A stretch of 64,000 bases of DNA from Sandaracinobacteroides saxicola (GCF_014117445.1 NZ_CP059851.1:1240001-1304000); one strand, 5' to 3'. Positions 17,167-25,936 are shown, counted from the first letter of the stretch. Made by a program: numbers and translations. The notes: generated by a model not told the origin, from the letters alone.

Positions 17167-17751
17167 TCATTGTGTAATCTCCAGGGCTGCGAATTCGGCG
17201 CTGATGCGCTTCACCGTGTCGGCCATCCAGCTTTCGAAATCGGCGCCGTCCCAGGCGCGGTGGTCGCCGGCGGCGTAGGCCAGCGCGTTGCGGTGGTAAA
17301 AGGCGGCGTTGACGCGGTTGGCGATCCAGCTGTTGGCTTGGCGGATGACCTTCGCCGGCGAGCCGACGACGATGCTGTTCGGCGGCACGATGGTGCCATC
17401 CTTCACATAGGCGTGCTGGCCGACGATCGAATTGTCGCCGATGTGGCTGCCGCCATAAATGGTGGCGTTGATGCCGACGAGGACATTGTGGCCGATGGTG
17501 CTGCCGTGGATGGTGGCGTGGTGGGTGATCGAGCAATGGTCGCCGATCACGACCGGCCGGCCGGGATCGGTGTGGATCATCACGAAATCCTGGATGTTGG
17601 TGAAGGCGCCGATCTCGACATGCGCCGCCTCGCTGCGGATGACCGCGTTCACCCAGATGCTGCTGCCTTCGCCCGCCCGCACCCTGCCATAAATGGCGGC
17701 GCTGGGATGGACGAAGGCGGCGGCGGAGAGGTCGACGAGGGGGCCGGTCAT
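17167..17751 (-). CDS. Gamma-carbonic-anhydrase-like left-handed beta-helix protein
   Basis: This 194-residue hexapeptide-repeat protein has the gamma-CA core: VIRSEAAHVEIGAFTNIQDF, then His in MIHTDPGRPVVIG and two His in SITHHATIHGSTIGHN. These are the positions of the zinc ligands of Cam/YrdA-type trimers. Many bacterial relatives bind metal but have weak or unknown CA activity. It lies 10 bases downstream of the mlaC-like gene. Confidence 0.85.
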   Translation of the reverse strand: MTGPLVDLSAAAFVHPSAAIYGRVRAGEGSSIWVNAVIRSEAAHVEIGAFTNIQDFVMIHTDPGRPVVIGDHCSITHHATIHGSTIGHNVLVGINATIYGGSHIGDNSIVGQHAYVKDGTIVPPNSIVVGSPAKVIRQANSWIANRVNAAFYHRNALAYAAGDHRAWDGADFESWMADTVKRISAEFAALEITQ

Positions 17752-17761
17752 GCGCCGGCTT

Positions 17762-18370
17762 TTATTTGGCCTTTTTCATGAAGTCCACCAGCGCATCGAA
17801 GCCGTTCTTCTGGATGTAGGCGCTGAAATCCGCCTCCTGCGTCAGGGCGACGTTGACGCCGTTGACGGTCAGGTTGGTGATCTGGGACGGGTTGCCGGGG
17901 CGGACGGCCCACACCGCCTCGATCGGGTTGCCCGCGTTGGGTCGGGTGATGCGGGTGAACACATCGACATCGCCGCGGCTGCCGCGCGGCGCCGTGCGGA
18001 CCAGCGTGACCCTGGCATCGGCGAAATCATAGAGCCGGTCGGCATAGGTATTGACGATGAAGACGGGAAGCGCGGCCTGGTAGGCGCTGAGCTGGGCCGG
18101 GGTGATCTGCGCGCGGTAGCGGCGGATCAGGCGGTTGCCGATGTCGGGGATGGCGAAGTTGGCGCGCAGCAGGTTGCGGAACTTGGCGCGCGCGGCGTCC
18201 TTGCTCAGGCTCTTGTCGCGCAGGACGGCGAAGGTCTCGTTGGACAGCGCGATGACGAAAGCGCCGGCGGCGGCCTGGGTGGCGGGGCTGGCCTGGCCGG
18301 CGGGCGCGGGGGTTTGCGCGAAGGCGGGAATGGCGAGCGTGAGGGCAGCGGCGAGAAGCAGAGGGCGCAT
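17762..18370 (-). CDS. MlaC/Ttg2D-family periplasmic lipid-transport protein
   Basis: This 202-residue protein has a Sec signal (MRPLLLAAALTLAIPAFAQ) and an MlaC fold: FRNLLRANFAIPDIGNRLIRRY, an internal YADRLYDFADARVTL and VNGVNVALTQEADFSAYIQKNGFDAL. MlaC proteins carry phospholipids between the membranes; hopanoid-linked HpnM belongs to the same family. The ATG at 18370 has AGGA upstream and begins the signal peptide. mlaFEDB genes are not in the window, so it may be an HpnM-like stand-alone copy. Confidence 0.85.
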   Translation of the reverse strand: MRPLLLAAALTLAIPAFAQTPAPAGQASPATQAAAGAFVIALSNETFAVLRDKSLSKDAARAKFRNLLRANFAIPDIGNRLIRRYRAQITPAQLSAYQAALPVFIVNTYADRLYDFADARVTLVRTAPRGSRGDVDVFTRITRPNAGNPIEAVWAVRPGNPSQITNLTVNGVNVALTQEADFSAYIQKNGFDALVDFMKKAK

Positions 18371-18464
18371 GAGGGTTCCTGTTGGCTTGGTGCGCGCCGA
18401 TTGGCGGTTAATGTGTGAACGGATCATGAGCGGGGTGAGTTCCGGCGGGGGCTGTGGCGGGGCT

Positions 18465-18570
18465 GGCCCCCTCCGCTCGCTTCGCGAGTCGCTCCCCCGT
18501 GCCGGGGGAGGCCCCCCCTCCGCCGCGGCTGCGCCGCGAGTCGCTCCCCCCGCTTCGCAGGGGGGAGAGC
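18465..18570. repeat. Dispersed palindromic repeat, copy 2 (two tandem units)
   Basis: Unit one starts GGCCCCCTCCGCTCGCTTCG and ends at a CCCCCG/CGGGGG hairpin (about 18511). Unit two repeats the pattern with GCCGCGGCTGCGCCGCG and a CCCCCCGCTTCGCAGGGGGG hairpin. The same two-unit layout is found in the copy inside tgt. It fills the gap between folB and the MlaC-like gene. Confidence 0.75.
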
Positions 18571-18593
18571 TTGGGGTGCGTGGACGGGCGGTG

Positions 18594-18962
18594 TCAGTCG
18601 CTCGACAGGATGACGCCGACGGCGGCGCAGTCGGGGTAGACGTCGGGTTTGCGGGTGACGATCTTCAGGCGGGTGACGCCGGGTTTGGCGGCGATCATGG
18701 CGTAGATTTCGCGGGCCAGCGTTTCCTGGAGGTTGTAGCGGCGGGCCTTGACCAGGGCGAGGATGCCCTGGCGCAGGAAATCATAGTCCCAGGCGTGCTC
18801 GCGGTGATCGCTGGCGGGGAAATGGGCGAAATCCAGCTCGACATCGATGGTAACGAGCAGGCGCTGCGGCGTGCCGATCTCGAAATCATGGAAGCCGATG
18901 TCGGCGTCGAAGGCGAAATCCTCCAGCAGGATACGGTGGCGGCGGGGTTCGGCGTGCAGCAT
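18594..18962 (-). CDS. folB: Dihydroneopterin aldolase family protein
   Basis: This 122-residue protein has the FolB/FolX T-fold: RILLEDFAFDADIGFHDFE, then LLVTIDVELDF, DYDFLRQGILALVKARRYNLQETLAREI (with the catalytic Glu/Lys region) and LKIVTRKPDVYPDCAAVGV. FolB splits dihydroneopterin in folate synthesis. The ATG shares a base with the stop of the upstream SDR gene (TAATG). That pairing supports a joint pteridine role. Confidence 0.85.
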   Translation of the reverse strand: MLHAEPRRHRILLEDFAFDADIGFHDFEIGTPQRLLVTIDVELDFAHFPASDHREHAWDYDFLRQGILALVKARRYNLQETLAREIYAMIAAKPGVTRLKIVTRKPDVYPDCAAVGVILSSD

Positions 18963-19723
18963 TATTCATCAATCATGTAGGCGACATCGCGGGGCAGGCC
19001 AAGGAAGCGCTGGCCGCTGTCGAGCGTGAGGGTCTGCCCGGTGAGGGTGGGCGTGGCGAGGATGAAGCGGAGTGCGGCGACGAGGTGATCGACGGTGACG
19101 CCGCGCTGGAGCGGGTTGAGGATGTGCGCCGCGGCGAAATTCTCGCGGGTCTGCGGGCCGCTGACGAGCGTGACCGCGGGGGCGATGGCGTTGACGCGGA
19201 TGCGCGGCGCGAGCGCGCGGGCGGCGAGTTCGGTGAAGCCGGCGAGGCCGAGCTTGCTGACGGTGTAGCTGAGGAAGTCCGGGTTGAGCGCGGCGAGCTT
19301 GGCGTCGGTCAAGTTGATGACGGCGCCGTTGCCGCTGCCAAGGTGGGCGGCGAAGGCCTGGGTGAGGAGGGCAGGCGCGCGCAGGTTGACGGCCATGTGG
19401 CGGTCCCACTGCTCGGCCGTGAAATCGTCGAGATGGTCGAGGTCGAAACGGCTGGCGTTGTTGACGAGCAGGCGCACGGGGGGCGCGCCGGCGAGCTGCG
19501 CGAACAGGTCGGTGCCGATGCGGGGATGCGCGAGGTCGCCCTGCACGACGCTGCCGCCGAGCTCGGCGGCGAGGCTGTCGGCGTCGGCCCGGCTCTGGTG
19601 GCAGTGGATGGCGACGTGCCAGCCGTCCGCGGCGAGCGCGCGGGCGAGCGCGGCGCCGATGCGTTTGGCGCCGCCGGTGACGAGCGCGGTGGCGGGGAAG
19701 GGAAATTCGGGCGGGGACAACAT
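18962..19723 (-). CDS. SDR-family oxidoreductase, pteridine-reductase-like
   Basis: This 253-residue short-chain dehydrogenase has the NAD(P) motif TGGAKRIGAALA, LVNNASRFD, the catalytic Tyr/Lys in YTVSKLGL and RVNAIAPAVT. The GGAKRIG motif, in place of the classic TGxxxGIG, is seen in FolM/pteridine reductases. Translational coupling to folB supports dihydromonapterin/pteridine reduction, though this is inferred. The start at 19723 gives the family's usual N-terminus; the frame is open much further upstream, but that part is the shadow of the MscS gene. Confidence 0.82.
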   Translation of the reverse strand: MLSPPEFPFPATALVTGGAKRIGAALARALAADGWHVAIHCHQSRADADSLAAELGGSVVQGDLAHPRIGTDLFAQLAGAPPVRLLVNNASRFDLDHLDDFTAEQWDRHMAVNLRAPALLTQAFAAHLGSGNGAVINLTDAKLAALNPDFLSYTVSKLGLAGFTELAARALAPRIRVNAIAPAVTLVSGPQTRENFAAAHILNPLQRGVTVDHLVAALRFILATPTLTGQTLTLDSGQRFLGLPRDVAYMIDE

Positions 19724-19795
19724 CTGGCCGCCGCATAGAGGCAGGTGATGGACAGATAAAGCGAAACGGCGTCGCATGTTCAGGAAAGGCTGGCT

Positions 19796-20917
19796 ATGGG
19801 CCGGGCCATGACCGCGAATCCCAATCATTTGACGCTCGACCAGATGAATGCCGACCTGCTGGCGCTGCCCGAGCAGGCGCGGACGCTGTCCGAACAGCTG
19901 GTGCAGTGGCTGCGGACGGATTCGTTGCAGGCGCTGATCGGGGTGGCAGTGGGCACCGCGCTCTATTTCGCGCTGGTGGGCGTGCGCGAGCTGCTGAAGC
20001 GCTGGCTGGGGCGCGATGCGCCGCGTGGCAGCTGGCGCTGGGTGGCGCTGCGCGTCACCAGCCGGACGCGGAGCTTCTTCTTGGCGACGGGCAGCGCGCA
20101 GGCGGTCAGCGCGCTCGCCGCGCCGCCGGGGGCCTGGCTGGCGATCATCACCTTCCTGTTCACGGTGGCCGGCGCGGTGCAGGCGGCGTTTTGGCTGCGC
20201 GAGCTGCTGGTGTGCCTGGTGGAACGGCGCGCCATGGAGGCGGACGAGCAGGACAGCGGCCTGTTCAGCGCGCTGGGGGTGATCCGGGTGCTGATCACGA
20301 TCGCGGTGTGGGTGGTGGCCTTCATCCTGCTGCTGGACAATCTGGGGGTGAATGTCACCGCGCTGGTGGCGGGGCTGGGGATCGGCGGCATCGCCATCGG
20401 CCTGGCGGCGCAGGGGATTTTCGCCGACCTGTTTGCGGCGCTGTCGATCCTGCTCGACCGGCCGTTCAAGCGCGGCGACACGATCAGTTTCGGCGCGCCG
20501 AACGCGACAACGACGGGGACGGTGGAAAGCATCGGGTTGAAGACGACGCGGCTGCGCGGCGCGGCGGGTGAGGAGGTGGTGGTTTCGAACACGAAACTGC
20601 TGGCCGATCAGATCCGCAACGTGGCGCGGATCGAGGCGCGGACGGTGACGATGGCGCTGGTGCTGGACAGCGACAGCAGCGTCGCGGCGCTGACGGCGGT
20701 GCGGGACGAGCTGAAGGCGGCGGTGGAGGCGGTGGACGGCGCCGAGTTCGTGCGGGCGAACATCCACAATGCCACCCTCAATGGCCTGGAGGTTGAGCTG
20801 ACCTTCACGCTCTCCGACCCCGGCTATGCCAACATGATGGCGGCGCGGCAGAGCATCCTGCTGGCGGCGCTGGCGGCGTTCAGCGCGGCGGGGCTGCATC
20901 TCGCAAGGCCGCGATGA
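19796..20917 (+). CDS. Small-conductance mechanosensitive channel (MscS family)
   Basis: This 373-residue inner-membrane protein has four hydrophobic segments (about 45-65, 110-125, 155-180, 190-215). The pore-lining TM3 GLGIGGIAIGLAAQGIFADLFA and the beta domain DRPFKRGDTI are MscS signatures. It opens on membrane tension to release solutes. AGGAAAGG lies 6 bases before the ATG at 19796. The C-terminal 38 bases overlap the convergent bciA gene. Confidence 0.9.
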   Translation: MGRAMTANPNHLTLDQMNADLLALPEQARTLSEQLVQWLRTDSLQALIGVAVGTALYFALVGVRELLKRWLGRDAPRGSWRWVALRVTSRTRSFFLATGSAQAVSALAAPPGAWLAIITFLFTVAGAVQAAFWLRELLVCLVERRAMEADEQDSGLFSALGVIRVLITIAVWVVAFILLLDNLGVNVTALVAGLGIGGIAIGLAAQGIFADLFAALSILLDRPFKRGDTISFGAPNATTTGTVESIGLKTTRLRGAAGEEVVVSNTKLLADQIRNVARIEARTVTMALVLDSDSSVAALTAVRDELKAAVEAVDGAEFVRANIHNATLNGLEVELTFTLSDPGYANMMAARQSILLAALAAFSAAGLHLARPR

Positions 20918-21824
20918 CCGCAAGCTGATGGTCGAGCAGGCGCTCGGTGCCGGTTTCGGGCGTGGCGTCGGCATCGTACCGGCCGGTGGCCGGGTTCCAG
21001 TGGAGCATGGATTCGGTCGCATAATAGCGGCCGATGCGGGCATAGTCGGCGGCGGCGGCCATTCTGGATGAGAAGGGGGCGCCGATGGCGAGCAGCGTGA
21101 CGATCGCGTCCATCACGCCCACGGGAACGCGCCGGAAGCGTGGTGGGCGGCCGAGCCGCTGGAACAGGTCCTCCCATTGCTGGCGCGGCGTTTGGGCGGG
21201 GCCGGGGCCACCGATCGGCAGCGTGCGGTTTGCGGCCGCGGGATCATCGATGCAGCCGGCGATGAAGCGGGCGAGGTCTCCGTCCGAAATGGGCTTGCAG
21301 GCTGTGAGGTCGCCATTGCCGAACAGGAGGATGCGTTTCCCCTGTGTGACGCGCCGCAATTGACCGGACAGCGATTTGAAGAAGGCGGTCGGTCGGACGA
21401 TGGTGTAGGGCATGCCACTGGCGATGAGTTCGGCTTCGAACGCCAGCTTGGCATGCTGGAAGGGCAGGCGCGGCTTCTGCACGCAGATCGCCGACAGCAG
21501 GATGAACTGGCCGACACCGGCGCCGGGGGCCGCGGCGAGGGCGAGGCTGTTGGCGCGATGGTCGATGTCGGCGGACTCCGCCGCCGAGCCGCTGCGGGAG
21601 GCGAGGCAGGAGATGAGGATGTCGAAGCGTTCGCCCCCGAGCGTGGCGGCAAGCGCGCCGGGGATGGTGACGTCGGCGATGCGGCGGGCGACGGCGGGCG
21701 GAAGCGCGGCGGCGGGGTCGCGCAGCACGGCGGTGACGGTGTGACCGCGCGCGGCAAGCTCTGCCGCGACGGCGCGGCCGATGGTGCCGGTCGCGCCGAG
21801 GAGGAGGATGTGGCGCGGGGTCAT
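20880..21824 (-). CDS. bciA: Divinyl (proto)chlorophyllide a 8-vinyl-reductase, BciA type
   Basis: This 314-residue NAD(P)H-dependent atypical SDR has the Rossmann motif LLGATGTIGRAV and a set of residues I recognise from proteobacterial BciA: LLSAICVQKPRLPFQHAKLA, IVRPTAFFKSLSGQ, LTACKPISDGDLA and IGRYYATESML. BciA reduces the 8-vinyl group of divinyl chlorophyllide in bacteriochlorophyll synthesis. The ATG at 21824 starts just before the Rossmann strand; upstream in-frame sequence is Pro-rich and unlikely. No other photosynthesis gene is in the window. Family resemblance is clear, activity inferred. Confidence 0.88.
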   Translation of the reverse strand: MTPRHILLLGATGTIGRAVAAELAARGHTVTAVLRDPAAALPPAVARRIADVTIPGALAATLGGERFDILISCLASRSGSAAESADIDHRANSLALAAAPGAGVGQFILLSAICVQKPRLPFQHAKLAFEAELIASGMPYTIVRPTAFFKSLSGQLRRVTQGKRILLFGNGDLTACKPISDGDLARFIAGCIDDPAAANRTLPIGGPGPAQTPRQQWEDLFQRLGRPPRFRRVPVGVMDAIVTLLAIGAPFSSRMAAAADYARIGRYYATESMLHWNPATGRYDADATPETGTERLLDHQLAVIAALRDAAPPR

Positions 21825-21955
21825 GGGCGAAGGGCTATCGCGCACGGGGGGAAGGCGCAATGGCGGCGGCGGATTCGCGGCTGGGGGTTGGGGGTTGGCA
21901 AGGGCGGCGGGGCGCGGCAAAGGGTGGGGAACATGCAAGGACGGGGAGGTTGGTG

Positions 21956-22414
21956 ATGAGCAAGCTGCTGGATCTGGATGCCTACAAGTCGCTCGCCGGG
22001 AGCGATCTGGGGGTGTCGGACTGGATCGAGGTGGACCAGGCGCGGATCGATGCCTTTGCCGAGACGACCGGCGACCATCAGTTCATCCACGTCAACCCGG
22101 AGCTGGCGAAGCAGACGCCGTTCGGGACCACGATCGCGCATGGCTATCTGACGCTGAGCCTGCTCTCCCGCATGGCCTATGACGTGATGCCGGGGATCAA
22201 GGGCACGAAGATGGGCGTGAACTATGGCCTGAACAGCGTGCGTTTCCTGGCGCCGGTGAAGAGCGGGAAGAAGGTGCGCGGGCGGTTCAGCATGGTGGAG
22301 GTGAACGAGCGCAATCCGGGCGTGATCCAGTCCATCGTGAAGGTGAGCGTGGAGATCGAGGGCGAGGACAAGCCGGCGCTGGCGGCGGAGTGGGTGACGC
22401 TGGCGTATATCTAG
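21956..22414 (+). CDS. MaoC-family (R)-specific enoyl-CoA hydratase
   Basis: This 152-residue hot-dog-fold protein has the hydratase signature FAETTGDHQFIHVNPELAK, with catalytic Asp and His, then FGTTIAHGYLTLSLL and VNYGLNSVRFLAPV. It hydrates trans-2-enoyl-CoA. GGGGAGGT lies about 6 bases before the ATG at 21956. A thiolase gene about 600 bases downstream suits a fatty-acid or polyester precursor role. Confidence 0.88.
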   Translation: MSKLLDLDAYKSLAGSDLGVSDWIEVDQARIDAFAETTGDHQFIHVNPELAKQTPFGTTIAHGYLTLSLLSRMAYDVMPGIKGTKMGVNYGLNSVRFLAPVKSGKKVRGRFSMVEVNERNPGVIQSIVKVSVEIEGEDKPALAAEWVTLAYI

Positions 22415-22425
22415 GGCTTGCGGCC

Positions 22426-22995
22426 ATGATGATGCCGCCGATGCAGCCGGTTCTGGAGGACGAGCGGTTGCTGCTGCGGCCGCTGGCGGCGGCGGATTTC
22501 GCGCCGCTGTTCGCGGTGGCGCGCGATCCCGAGATCTGGGCGCTGCATCCCGCGCATGACCGCTGGCGGGAGCCGGTGTTCCGCGCCTTTTTCGATGAGG
22601 GGCTGGCATCGAACGGCGCACTGGCGGTGATCGACCGGGCCAGCGGGACGATCATCGGCAGCTCCCGCTATGACATAAGGGTGTGCCGGCCGGGCGAGGT
22701 GGAGGTGGGCTGGACCTTTCTGGCGCGCGCGCATTGGGGCGGCGGGGTCAACCGTCGGCTGAAGCGGCTGATGCTGGCGCATGCGTTCGAGGCGGGCTTC
22801 GACACGGTGATCTTCCTGGTGGGTGACGGCAACCTGCGTTCCTGCCGCGCGCTGGAGAAGGTGGGCGCGGTGCTGACCGACCGGCGGCAGCGGTGGGAGA
22901 TGGCCGGGGTGATGGTGGACCATCGCATCTATGCCATCGGCGCGGCGGATTTTCTTGCCGGGCCGCTGATGGCGGGCGCTTCCCCGGCGGATTGA
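22426..22995 (+). CDS. GNAT-family N-acetyltransferase (RimJ/RimL-like)
   Basis: This 189-residue acetyltransferase of the RimJ/RimL type has LLLRPLAAADFAPLFAVA, then VEVGWTFLARAHWGGGVNRR (acetyl-CoA loop) and VGDGNLRSCRALEKVGAVL. Three consecutive ATGs make the exact start uncertain (22426, 22429, 22432). The substrate is unknown; relatives modify ribosomal proteins or amino groups of small molecules. It lies 11 bases after the MaoC gene. Confidence 0.82.
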   Translation: MMMPPMQPVLEDERLLLRPLAAADFAPLFAVARDPEIWALHPAHDRWREPVFRAFFDEGLASNGALAVIDRASGTIIGSSRYDIRVCRPGEVEVGWTFLARAHWGGGVNRRLKRLMLAHAFEAGFDTVIFLVGDGNLRSCRALEKVGAVLTDRRQRWEMAGVMVDHRIYAIGAADFLAGPLMAGASPAD

Positions 22996-23032
22996 TTGCG
23001 CCTAACAGGCAACAAAGCACAGGAGACCAGAC

Positions 23033-24211
23033 ATGCGCAGTGCCGTGATCGTTTCGACCGCCCGGACCCCCATCGGCAAGGCCTTTCGCGGGGCGTTCAA
23101 CGCGACGCCGAGCCCGACGCTCGCCGGGCACGCCATTGCCGCGGCGGTGGCACGCGCCGGGGTCGATCCGGCGGAGGTGGATGATGTGGTGCTGGGCTGC
23201 GCCCTGCAGCAGGGTGTGCAGGCGCCGAACATCGCCCGGCTGGCGGCGCTGCGCGGCGGCCTGCCGGTGACGGTGGCGGGCCAGAGCATCGACCGGCAGT
23301 GCGCGTCGGGCCTGATGGCGATCGCCACCGCGGCGAAGCAGATCATTGTGGATGGCATGGCGGTGACGGTGGGCGGCGGCGTCGACAGCATCAGCATGGT
23401 GCAGAACGAGAAGTTCCGGGTGGAGCCGGACATGAGCCTGGTGGCGATGCATCAGGGGGTTTACATGCCGATGATCGACACGGCGGAGATCGTCGCCAAA
23501 CGCTATGGCGTGAGCCGTGACCGGCAGGACGAATACAGCTTTCAATCGCAGCAGCGGACGGCGGCGGCGCAGCGGGCCGGCGCCTTCGATGACGAGATCG
23601 TGCCGCTGGCGTCAAAGATGGCGATGGTGAACAAGGAGACGAAGGAAGTCTCCTTCCACGAGGTGACGCTGGGCAAGGATGAGGGCAACCGGCCGGAGAC
23701 GACGCTGGAGGGGTTGAAGGGCCTGACGCCGGTGCGCGGGCCGGGGATGAACATCACCGCGGGCAACGCCAGCCAGCTGAGCGACGGCGCCAGCGCCAGC
23801 GTGTTGATGGAGGAGGCCGAGGCGGCGCGGCGCGGATTGGCGCCGCTGGGGCGTTATGTCGGGATGGCGGTGGCCGGGCTGGAGCCGGACGAGATGGGAA
23901 TCGGGCCGATCCATGCGGTGCCGAAGCTGTTGAAGGCCAATGGGCTGGGCATGGACGATATCGGGCTGTGGGAGCTGAACGAGGCGTTCGCGGTGCAGGT
24001 GCTGCATTCGGCGGACGTGCTGGGCATTCCCATGGACCGGCTGAACGTGAATGGCGGGGCGATCTCCATCGGTCACCCCTATGGCATGAGTGGCGCGCGG
24101 CTGGTGGGGCATGCGCTGATCGAGGGCAGGCGGCGCGGCGTGAAGCATGTGGTGATCACCATGTGCGTGGGCGGCGGCATGGGCGCGGCGGGCCTGTTCG
24201 AGGTGCTGTAG
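23033..24211 (+). CDS. Acetyl-CoA C-acyltransferase (thiolase)
   Basis: This 392-residue thiolase has nucleophile Cys90 in [10 protein letters not shown], an [19 protein letters not shown] motif with the catalytic His, and C-terminal Cys in [17 protein letters not shown]. It would catalyse thiolytic cleavage of 3-ketoacyl-CoA or the reverse condensation. AGGAG is 8 bases before the ATG. The residue pattern suits degradative FadA-like as well as biosynthetic thiolases, so no symbol is given. Confidence 0.93.
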   Translation: MRSAVIVSTARTPIGKAFRGAFNATPSPTLAGHAIAAAVARAGVDPAEVDDVVLGCALQQGVQAPNIARLAALRGGLPVTVAGQSIDRQCASGLMAIATAAKQIIVDGMAVTVGGGVDSISMVQNEKFRVEPDMSLVAMHQGVYMPMIDTAEIVAKRYGVSRDRQDEYSFQSQQRTAAAQRAGAFDDEIVPLASKMAMVNKETKEVSFHEVTLGKDEGNRPETTLEGLKGLTPVRGPGMNITAGNASQLSDGASASVLMEEAEAARRGLAPLGRYVGMAVAGLEPDEMGIGPIHAVPKLLKANGLGMDDIGLWELNEAFAVQVLHSADVLGIPMDRLNVNGGAISIGHPYGMSGARLVGHALIEGRRRGVKHVVITMCVGGGMGAAGLFEVL

Positions 24212-24245
24212 GCCCGGTTCGGCGGTTTTTGGCCGGTCGGGGGTT

Positions 24246-24270
24246 GGAACAAGCGCCCGGCTTCCTAGTT
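24246..24270 (+). promoter_or_regulatory. EcfG-type general stress promoter upstream of the YqjD-like operon
   Basis: GGAAC (24246-24250), a 16-base spacer, then AGTT (24267-24270). The alphaproteobacterial EcfG consensus is GGAAC-N16/17-CGTT, so one -10 base differs. It sits 37 bases upstream of the ATG at 24307. The three downstream genes are of the kind found in general stress regulons. Confidence 0.6.
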
Positions 24271-24306
24271 TCGGTGTCAGACCTGCCATTTTGTGGAGAT
24301 ATCGAC

Positions 24307-24765
24307 ATGACCGACACCCCGACCAGCAGCCTGACCCCCGGTGGCACCCTGGGTGCGCACACATCGGATGTGGCGAATGATGTGGCGAGCAAGGCACGCT
24401 CGACCGTGGATGATCTGCGCAGCGAGGCGTCCAACCTGGCCTCGAAGGCGGGCGAAAAGGCACGCGACTGGGCCGACAGCGGCAAGGGCAAGGCGGCGGA
24501 CGCGCTGGGCAGTGCCGCCGAGGCAACGCGCGGCGTGGCCGACAAGCTGGCGGAAACCCGCGCGGCGCCGGTGGCCGATTTCGCCCGCAAGGCGGCGGCC
24601 GGCCTGGAGGACGTGTCGGCGACGCTGAAGGAAAAGTCGGTGGATGACCTGGCCGGCGACGTGCGCAGTTTCGTGAAGGAAAAGCCGGCGATCGCCATCG
24701 GTGTGGCGGCGGTTGTGGGCTTCGTGCTGGCGCGCTTCCTGAAATCGGGCGGCACGCGTGACTGA
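24307..24765 (+). CDS. YqjD/ElaB-like (DUF883-type) membrane-anchored protein
   Basis: This 152-residue Ala/Lys/Glu-rich protein is a long amphipathic helix (about 20-125, repeated KA..A.D pattern). It ends in FVKEKPAIAIGVAAVVGFVLARFL, a C-terminal membrane anchor typical of YqjD/ElaB/DUF883. Such proteins sit in the inner membrane and in some bacteria bind ribosomes or respond to stress. GGAG precedes the ATG at 24307. It is first of a three-gene overlapping operon behind an EcfG-like promoter. Confidence 0.82.
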   Translation: MTDTPTSSLTPGGTLGAHTSDVANDVASKARSTVDDLRSEASNLASKAGEKARDWADSGKGKAADALGSAAEATRGVADKLAETRAAPVADFARKAAAGLEDVSATLKEKSVDDLAGDVRSFVKEKPAIAIGVAAVVGFVLARFLKSGGTRD

Positions 24766-25162
24766 ACCTGAACCGCCTGTCGGTTTGGCCGGACTGGGAG
24801 CGGAGGTCGGCGCCCTGGCGGCCGATGTCGCGCTGCTGGTCCGGTCCGAAGCGCGGATGGCGGTTCAGGAAGTATCGGACAATGTGACGAAGTTTCGGGG
24901 CGGCGCCGTACGGATGCTGGTGGGCGGAAGCCTGTTGGCGTTCGGCGGCGTGCTGCTGATGGTGGCGGCGATCCTGTTGCTGGCGCAGTTCATCGGGCTG
25001 TTGCCAGCGCTGGTGGCAGTGGCCGTCTTGCTGTTCCTGATCGGTGGCGCGCTGCTGTCGAGCGGGCGGGCGCGGCTGGCCGGTGCCCGGCTGGTGCCGG
25101 GCGTGAGCATCGCGCGGGCGCGACAGGATGTGGCGCGGATTGCCGAAAGGGTGGGCGCGTGA
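24758..25162 (+). CDS. Phage-holin-like / YqjE-type two-helix membrane protein
   Basis: This 134-residue protein has an N-terminal amphipathic helix and a helical hairpin of two strong membrane segments (about 50-72 and 75-97), as in YqjE/holin superfamily III proteins. The GTG start overlaps the previous gene by 8 bases. In other bacteria YqjD-YqjE-like genes occur together and contribute to envelope stress tolerance. The holin name is a family label; no phage genes are present. Confidence 0.8.
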   Translation: MTEPEPPVGLAGLGAEVGALAADVALLVRSEARMAVQEVSDNVTKFRGGAVRMLVGGSLLAFGGVLLMVAAILLLAQFIGLLPALVAVAVLLFLIGGALLSSGRARLAGARLVPGVSIARARQDVARIAERVGA

Positions 25163-25932
25163 GCGAGCGGGATGAATTGCAGGCCGATATTGACGCCGTT
25201 CGGGAGCGCATCGTGGCGCGTGTGGACAGTTTGCAGGTGCGGTTGGCGCCGAAGCGGCTGGTGGCGGATAGCCTGAGCGAGGCGCGGGCGGTGGCGAAAC
25301 GCGAGGTTGCGGAAGCGGCCGACAATGCCCTCGACTGGGTGAAGGACAATGCCGTGCTGTTGACGGTGGCAGCGGCGGCGGGAGGTGCGGTGATGGCATG
25401 GAACGGCTTTGGGCGGGCTGGGCGTGGCGATCGGCCCGTGAACATCTATGATGCCTATTCGATGGAGGATCCGGCGATGCATGAAGCGGACGAATCGGCG
25501 CGCACCTGGGACCGGGTGCGCGAGGAAGCCGAGGCGCTGGGCGCCCGCGCGGGCGAGGCGACACGGGAGGCGCGCGCCGCCATCGGCGACGCGGCGCGGC
25601 GTGCCGGCGACTGGGGCCGGCGGGTGCCGGAGGAGAATCCGATGACCGCGGTGATCCTGGGCTTCGCGCTGGGCGCGGTGGCGGGCGCGCTGTTGCCGCG
25701 CACCGCCGGTGAGACGCGGGCGCTGGGCGCGACGCGGGACCGGCTGGCGGAAGGCGCGCGGCGGCAGGCAATGGCGGTGATCGACGCCGGCAAGGCGCGG
25801 CTGGAAGAGGCCGGGGTGACGCCGGAAGCGGCGCGGGCCAAGCTGGACGCGCTGGCGACCAAGGCCAAGGATGTCGCCCATGACGTGGGTGCCGCCGCGG
25901 GTGAGCGGTTAAAGGCGGCCGTGAAGGGCTGA
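25159..25932 (+). CDS. DUF3618-containing membrane protein
   Basis: This 257-residue protein has an N-terminal DUF3618-like helix (ELQADIDAVRERIVARVDSL, 6-25), a first membrane segment near 72-88, an Ala/Arg-rich coil and a second membrane segment (ENPMTAVILGFALGAVAGALL, about 155-175). A long Ala-rich C-terminal helix follows. GTG start overlaps the previous gene (GTGA). It completes the YqjD-YqjE-DUF3618 stress module. Function unknown. Confidence 0.8.
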   Translation: MSERDELQADIDAVRERIVARVDSLQVRLAPKRLVADSLSEARAVAKREVAEAADNALDWVKDNAVLLTVAAAAGGAVMAWNGFGRAGRGDRPVNIYDAYSMEDPAMHEADESARTWDRVREEAEALGARAGEATREARAAIGDAARRAGDWGRRVPEENPMTAVILGFALGAVAGALLPRTAGETRALGATRDRLAEGARRQAMAVIDAGKARLEEAGVTPEAARAKLDALATKAKDVAHDVGAAAGERLKAAVKG

Positions 25933-25936
25933 GAGT

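Noticed and set aside
19724-21043. Upstream extension of the SDR frame to about 690 codons
   Set aside because: The added region runs opposite the MscS channel, is Arg/Gln/His/Pro-rich and has no start context; the SDR core begins at 19723.
21926-21950. GGAAC followed 16 bases later by a GTT upstream of the MaoC gene
   Set aside because: The -10 would overlap the ribosome site of the MaoC gene and lacks the C of CGTT; chance match.
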